From positions 1-7,669 of the forward strand of contig CACZQD010000144.1 of assembly GCA_902783215.1 (NCBI GenBank): a stretch of 7,669 nucleotides of DNA. The letters are read 5' to 3'. The DNA is from an uncultured Erysipelotrichaceae bacterium (GTDB lineage Bacteria > Bacillota_I > Bacilli_A > RF39 > UBA660). Below, one piece after another: positions 6,233 to 7,669 of this stretch. Each line of letters begins with the position of its first letter. Position 1 is the stretch's first letter. Position numbers and translations under genes: made by a program. The notes under the pieces were generated by a model. It saw nothing but the letters and a program-made list of their open reading frames with translations. It was not told the origin of the DNA and made no database searches.

Positions 6233-6865
6233 TTATAGTGAATAAGTTTTTGAATCTTGATAGTTTTTAGTAAAATCAACAATAACTTTTAACATTTGCG
6301 GATTATTACAATTATATGTTTCTTTAATCAAACTGTCATAACCTAGTTTTTTTAAATAAAAATTAAATAAAGGTATGTTGATTATCTTACTATAGCTATC
6401 ATATTTAATATTTAATTTTTTATCATCAATAATAATATCTGTTCTTAAATCAATACGCCCAATATCAGGTAATGTACATTTTTTTCTATTGTTTCCAAGT
6501 ACATTAAGCAAACTTCTAATTTTTTTATCAATTTTAATATGATTTTCCAAAGAATAGTTTCCATTTTGTCTTAGCATTATATCCAATTGACGAAAATAGC
6601 AATACTCATGCATCCACTCATTTACTTTATCATCATAATCTTCAGCATAAAAATGAGTTAAATTAAATAGTATTTCAAGTTTATTATAATCTCTACCAGA
6701 ATCAATTATTTTTCGTTTTAAATCTATAATTATTTTTTCAACATTTTTTACTGCTTCAACTGTTTGATTATCAATAGAATTATTCTTAATTATTATTAAT
6801 TCTTTATCCTCTTTATTCGACTTTTGTAATTCTTTCTTATACATTTTTAAACGTTCAATATTCAT
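6233..6865 (-). CDS. Unrecognised soluble 210-residue protein in the ylbF-ylbG position
   Basis: I do not recognise this protein. It has no signal peptide or membrane segment and should be cytoplasmic. Residues 1-57 are highly charged and mostly helical in pattern. A central stretch (about 60-105, with LEILFNLTHFYAEDYDD, NEWMHEYCYFRQLDIMLR) is rich in aromatic and acidic residues. The C-terminal part (about 130-210) mixes short beta-like strands (GRIDLRTDIIIDDKKLNIKY) with helix. There are three cysteines (89, 130, 186) but no CxxC pair. No catalytic motif stands out. The ATG at 6865 follows GGAGGG by five bases, and the gene has its own extended -10 promoter. It sits between ylbE and rsmD, where Bacillus carries ylbF and ylbG, but shows no likeness to either. 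Codon and base composition match the neighbours, so there is no sign of recent transfer. Confidence 0.8.
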   Translation of the reverse strand: MNIERLKMYKKELQKSNKEDKELIIIKNNSIDNQTVEAVKNVEKIIIDLKRKIIDSGRDYNKLEILFNLTHFYAEDYDDKVNEWMHEYCYFRQLDIMLRQNGNYSLENHIKIDKKIRSLLNVLGNNRKKCTLPDIGRIDLRTDIIIDDKKLNIKYDSYSKIINIPLFNFYLKKLGYDSLIKETYNCNNPQMLKVIVDFTKNYQDSKTYSL

Positions 6866-6888
6866 AATTTCCCTCCACTTGGAGATAT

Positions 6889-6917
6889 ATTATATCATAC
6901 AAGAAAAAAAATGCAAA
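6889..6917 (-). promoter_or_regulatory. Promoter of the 210-residue unknown gene
   Basis: On the minus strand TTTGCA (6917-6912; four of six) is followed after 17 bases by a perfect TATAAT (6894-6889) with TGA just before it, an extended -10. The -35 starts immediately after the ylbE stop codon. The unknown gene can thus be expressed apart from ylbD-ylbE. Confidence 0.68.
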
Positions 6918-7139
6918 CTATTTTAATGTCGATATAACTTTAGTAATCATGTCAATTGCATCCAATGCATTATTTATTTTATCAGTAGTTCGCAAATGAT
7001 ATGTATCTTTCACACTCTCAACAAAATTACCCCACATACTAGGATCACGATTTAATATTTTATACCAATAAGAATTTTCATGAATATATTTAATATATAA
7101 AGGGTTACTTTTAAGTTTAAACTGGATATCTAGAATCAT
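6918..7139 (-). CDS. ylbE: YlbE-like protein
   Basis: A 73-residue protein close in length to Bacillus YlbE. The N-terminal pattern fits the family: a helix, then NPLYIKYIHENSYWYKILNRDP (residues 12-33), matching the usual N-P-x-L-x-x-F-I-R-x-x-P-x-W-Y-R-x-L-x-R-x-P layout. The C-terminal half is a plain helix (about 52-73). There is no signal peptide or membrane segment, and the biochemical function of the family is not known. Its ATG overlaps the ylbD stop by one base (TAATG), with GAGG four bases before, so it is translationally coupled to ylbD. It ends in TAG followed by a T-run without a convincing hairpin, so some read-through into the next gene is likely. The context next to ylbD raises confidence above what sequence alone would give. 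Confidence 0.75.
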   Translation of the reverse strand: MILDIQFKLKSNPLYIKYIHENSYWYKILNRDPSMWGNFVESVKDTYHLRTTDKINNALDAIDMITKVISTLK

Positions 7140-7501
7140 TAATCCTCAAAATGCTTATATAGTGGTCGAGGTTTATAAGTTTCTTCTTTTTTAGTATCCT
7201 TATTGGTTAAATCTTGTACTACTCCAAGCACTCTTTGAATACTTCCAATACCTTCTTGTAAACTATCTAAATTAACTGTTTTAAGCCAAGTTAAAAAGTC
7301 TGCAAGTCCTAAAGATGTTGCTTCTTTATTATTTTTTTCATCATTTGTTTTATCATCTAAATATTCCTTCCATACATTCGTATCTTCACCATATAAATCA
7401 TACATTTCATAGAATTTTTGCCAGGTCATATCTCCATTTTTTATATATTTAATTAATCTTGGATTTTTCTTTACAAATATTTTAAATGTTTCTTTAGACA
7501 T
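7139..7501 (-). CDS. ylbD: YlbD-like protein (annotated in Bacillus as putative spore coat protein)
   Basis: A 120-residue protein, slightly shorter than Bacillus YlbD. The conserved N-terminal block is clear: FKIFVKKNPRLIKYIKNGDM (6-25), then TWQKFYEMYDLYGEDTNVW (26-44), matching the family's F-K-x-F-V-x-x-H-P-x-L ... T-W-Q-x-x-Y-E-x-x-x-L-x-G-E-D-x-x-W. A polar spacer (45-62) and a second helical segment (64-98) follow. Bacillus members are labelled putative coat proteins, but a molecular role is not established and nothing in this window shows that the organism sporulates. The ATG follows AGGTGG by four bases. It is the first gene of the ylbD-ylbE pair, with a -10 candidate at 7522-7517 and a terminator for a preceding unit just upstream. 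The family call is good; the functional label should be treated with care. Confidence 0.85.
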   Translation of the reverse strand: MSKETFKIFVKKNPRLIKYIKNGDMTWQKFYEMYDLYGEDTNVWKEYLDDKTNDEKNNKEATSLGLADFLTWLKTVNLDSLQEGIGSIQRVLGVVQDLTNKDTKKEETYKPRPLYKHFED

Positions 7502-7516
7502 ATAACCACCTATTTT

Positions 7517-7547
7517 ATTATATGATAACTTTGATGTTTTAGCACAA
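7517..7547 (-). promoter_or_regulatory. Probable promoter of ylbD-ylbE
   Basis: A perfect TATAAT on the minus strand (7522-7517) lies 15 bases before the ylbD ATG. The best -35 candidate is TTGTGC (7547-7542) at a long 19-base spacing, and there is no TGn extension, so it looks weaker than the other promoters here. It lies directly after the upstream terminator, as expected for a new unit. Confidence 0.45.
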
Positions 7548-7571
7548 AAAAGAGTACTTAATCGTACTCTT
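7545..7571 (-). terminator. Intrinsic terminator upstream of ylbD
   Basis: On the minus strand AAGAGTAC (7571-7564) pairs with GTACTCTT (7557-7550) around loop GATTAA, followed by five more T (7549-7545). The T-run is on the minus side only, so it ends a minus-strand transcript arriving from beyond the right edge, or acts as an attenuator ahead of ylbD. Confidence 0.85.
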
Positions 7572-7580
7572 GTAGGAACA

Positions 7581-7666
7581 TGATGGCAAATTAAATAAAA
7601 GATAAAAGAATCTAGTTTCTTATTAGAAAAAAATTATAATAGATTATAAACAACATTTGCCATCAA
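7581..7666 (-). repeat. 11-bp inverted repeat with inner hairpin, before the terminator
   Basis: TGATGGCAAAT (7581-7591) is exactly complementary to ATTTGCCATCA (7656-7666), with 64 bases between. Inside, AAGAA (7606-7610) pairs with TTCTT (7617-7621) around a 6-base loop. On the minus strand the order is long stem, inner hairpin, closing arm, then the terminator at 7571. This could be the body of a small RNA or structured leader, or the 3' region of a gene off the right edge. The minus-strand reading frames across it stop quickly, so it is probably not coding, except perhaps a few final codons at the very edge. Its G+C content is higher in the stem arms than in the surroundings. Confidence 0.5.
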
Positions 7667-7669
7667 TTA

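Noticed and set aside
6211..6238. Possible terminator after the 210-residue gene
   Set aside because: There is a long T-run on the minus strand, but the only stem before it (CTAT/ATAG) has four weak pairs, too little for a confident intrinsic terminator.
7581..7666. Terminal inverted repeats of a mobile element
   Set aside because: Only 86 bases span the repeat, with no transposase, no target duplication visible, and a terminator directly next to it; an RNA structure is the simpler reading.

Overview
The window is very AT-rich chromosomal DNA from a low-G+C Firmicute. It uses the standard bacterial code: Trp is TGG throughout, and TGA closes the glucosaminidase gene. The set of a secreted peptidoglycan hydrolase with a dockerin, a cadherin-like-domain surface protein, rsmD and the Bacillus-type ylbD-ylbE pair suggests a walled, gut-type member of the Bacilli or a relative of the Mollicutes. 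That placement is inference; no marker here fixes the species. There are no tRNA or rRNA genes, CRISPR arrays, transposases or phage genes.

Layout, left to right. (1) On the minus strand, a GT2 polyprenyl-phosphate glycosyltransferase (1371-427) overlaps a GtrA-type small membrane protein (434-15). This is the usual pair for making and flipping a lipid-linked sugar for cell-envelope decoration; the GT-C or acceptor gene that often follows would lie off the left edge. (2) Divergent from it on the plus strand is a lone unrecognised gene (1514-2143), a charged coiled-coil protein with a C-terminal membrane domain. It ends in a hairpin shared with the convergent genes. (3) A two-gene minus-strand operon (5548-2172) encodes a secreted beta-N-acetylglucosaminidase (SH3-like domain, catalytic domain, cadherin-like domain, dockerin), then a membrane-anchored surface protein with an Ig-like and a cadherin-like domain. 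Only 11 bases separate them, and the second ribosome site overlaps the first stop codon. (4) rsmD (6182-5646) ends in its own clear terminator. (5) An unrecognised 210-residue soluble protein (6865-6233) has its own promoter. (6) ylbD and ylbE (7501-6918) overlap by one base. The order ylbD, ylbE, unknown, rsmD follows the Bacillus subtilis order ylbD-ylbE-ylbF-ylbG-ylbH(rsmD), with the unknown gene in the ylbF-ylbG place. The gene after rsmD is not coaD, so synteny ends there. (7) The last ~170 bases hold an intrinsic terminator preceded by an 11-bp inverted repeat: either the structured 3' end of a gene off the right edge, or a small RNA or leader.

Most interesting are the dockerin enzyme with its anchored operon partner (a possible non-cellulosomal dockerin pairing), the unknown gene inside conserved ylb synteny, and the structured element upstream of ylbD. 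Nothing here clearly amounts to a new defence or mobile system. Most recognisable promoters carry an extended -10 (TGn-TATAAT), and three genes share a nearly identical AGGTGG ribosome-site leader, which decides the start of the glucosaminidase gene.
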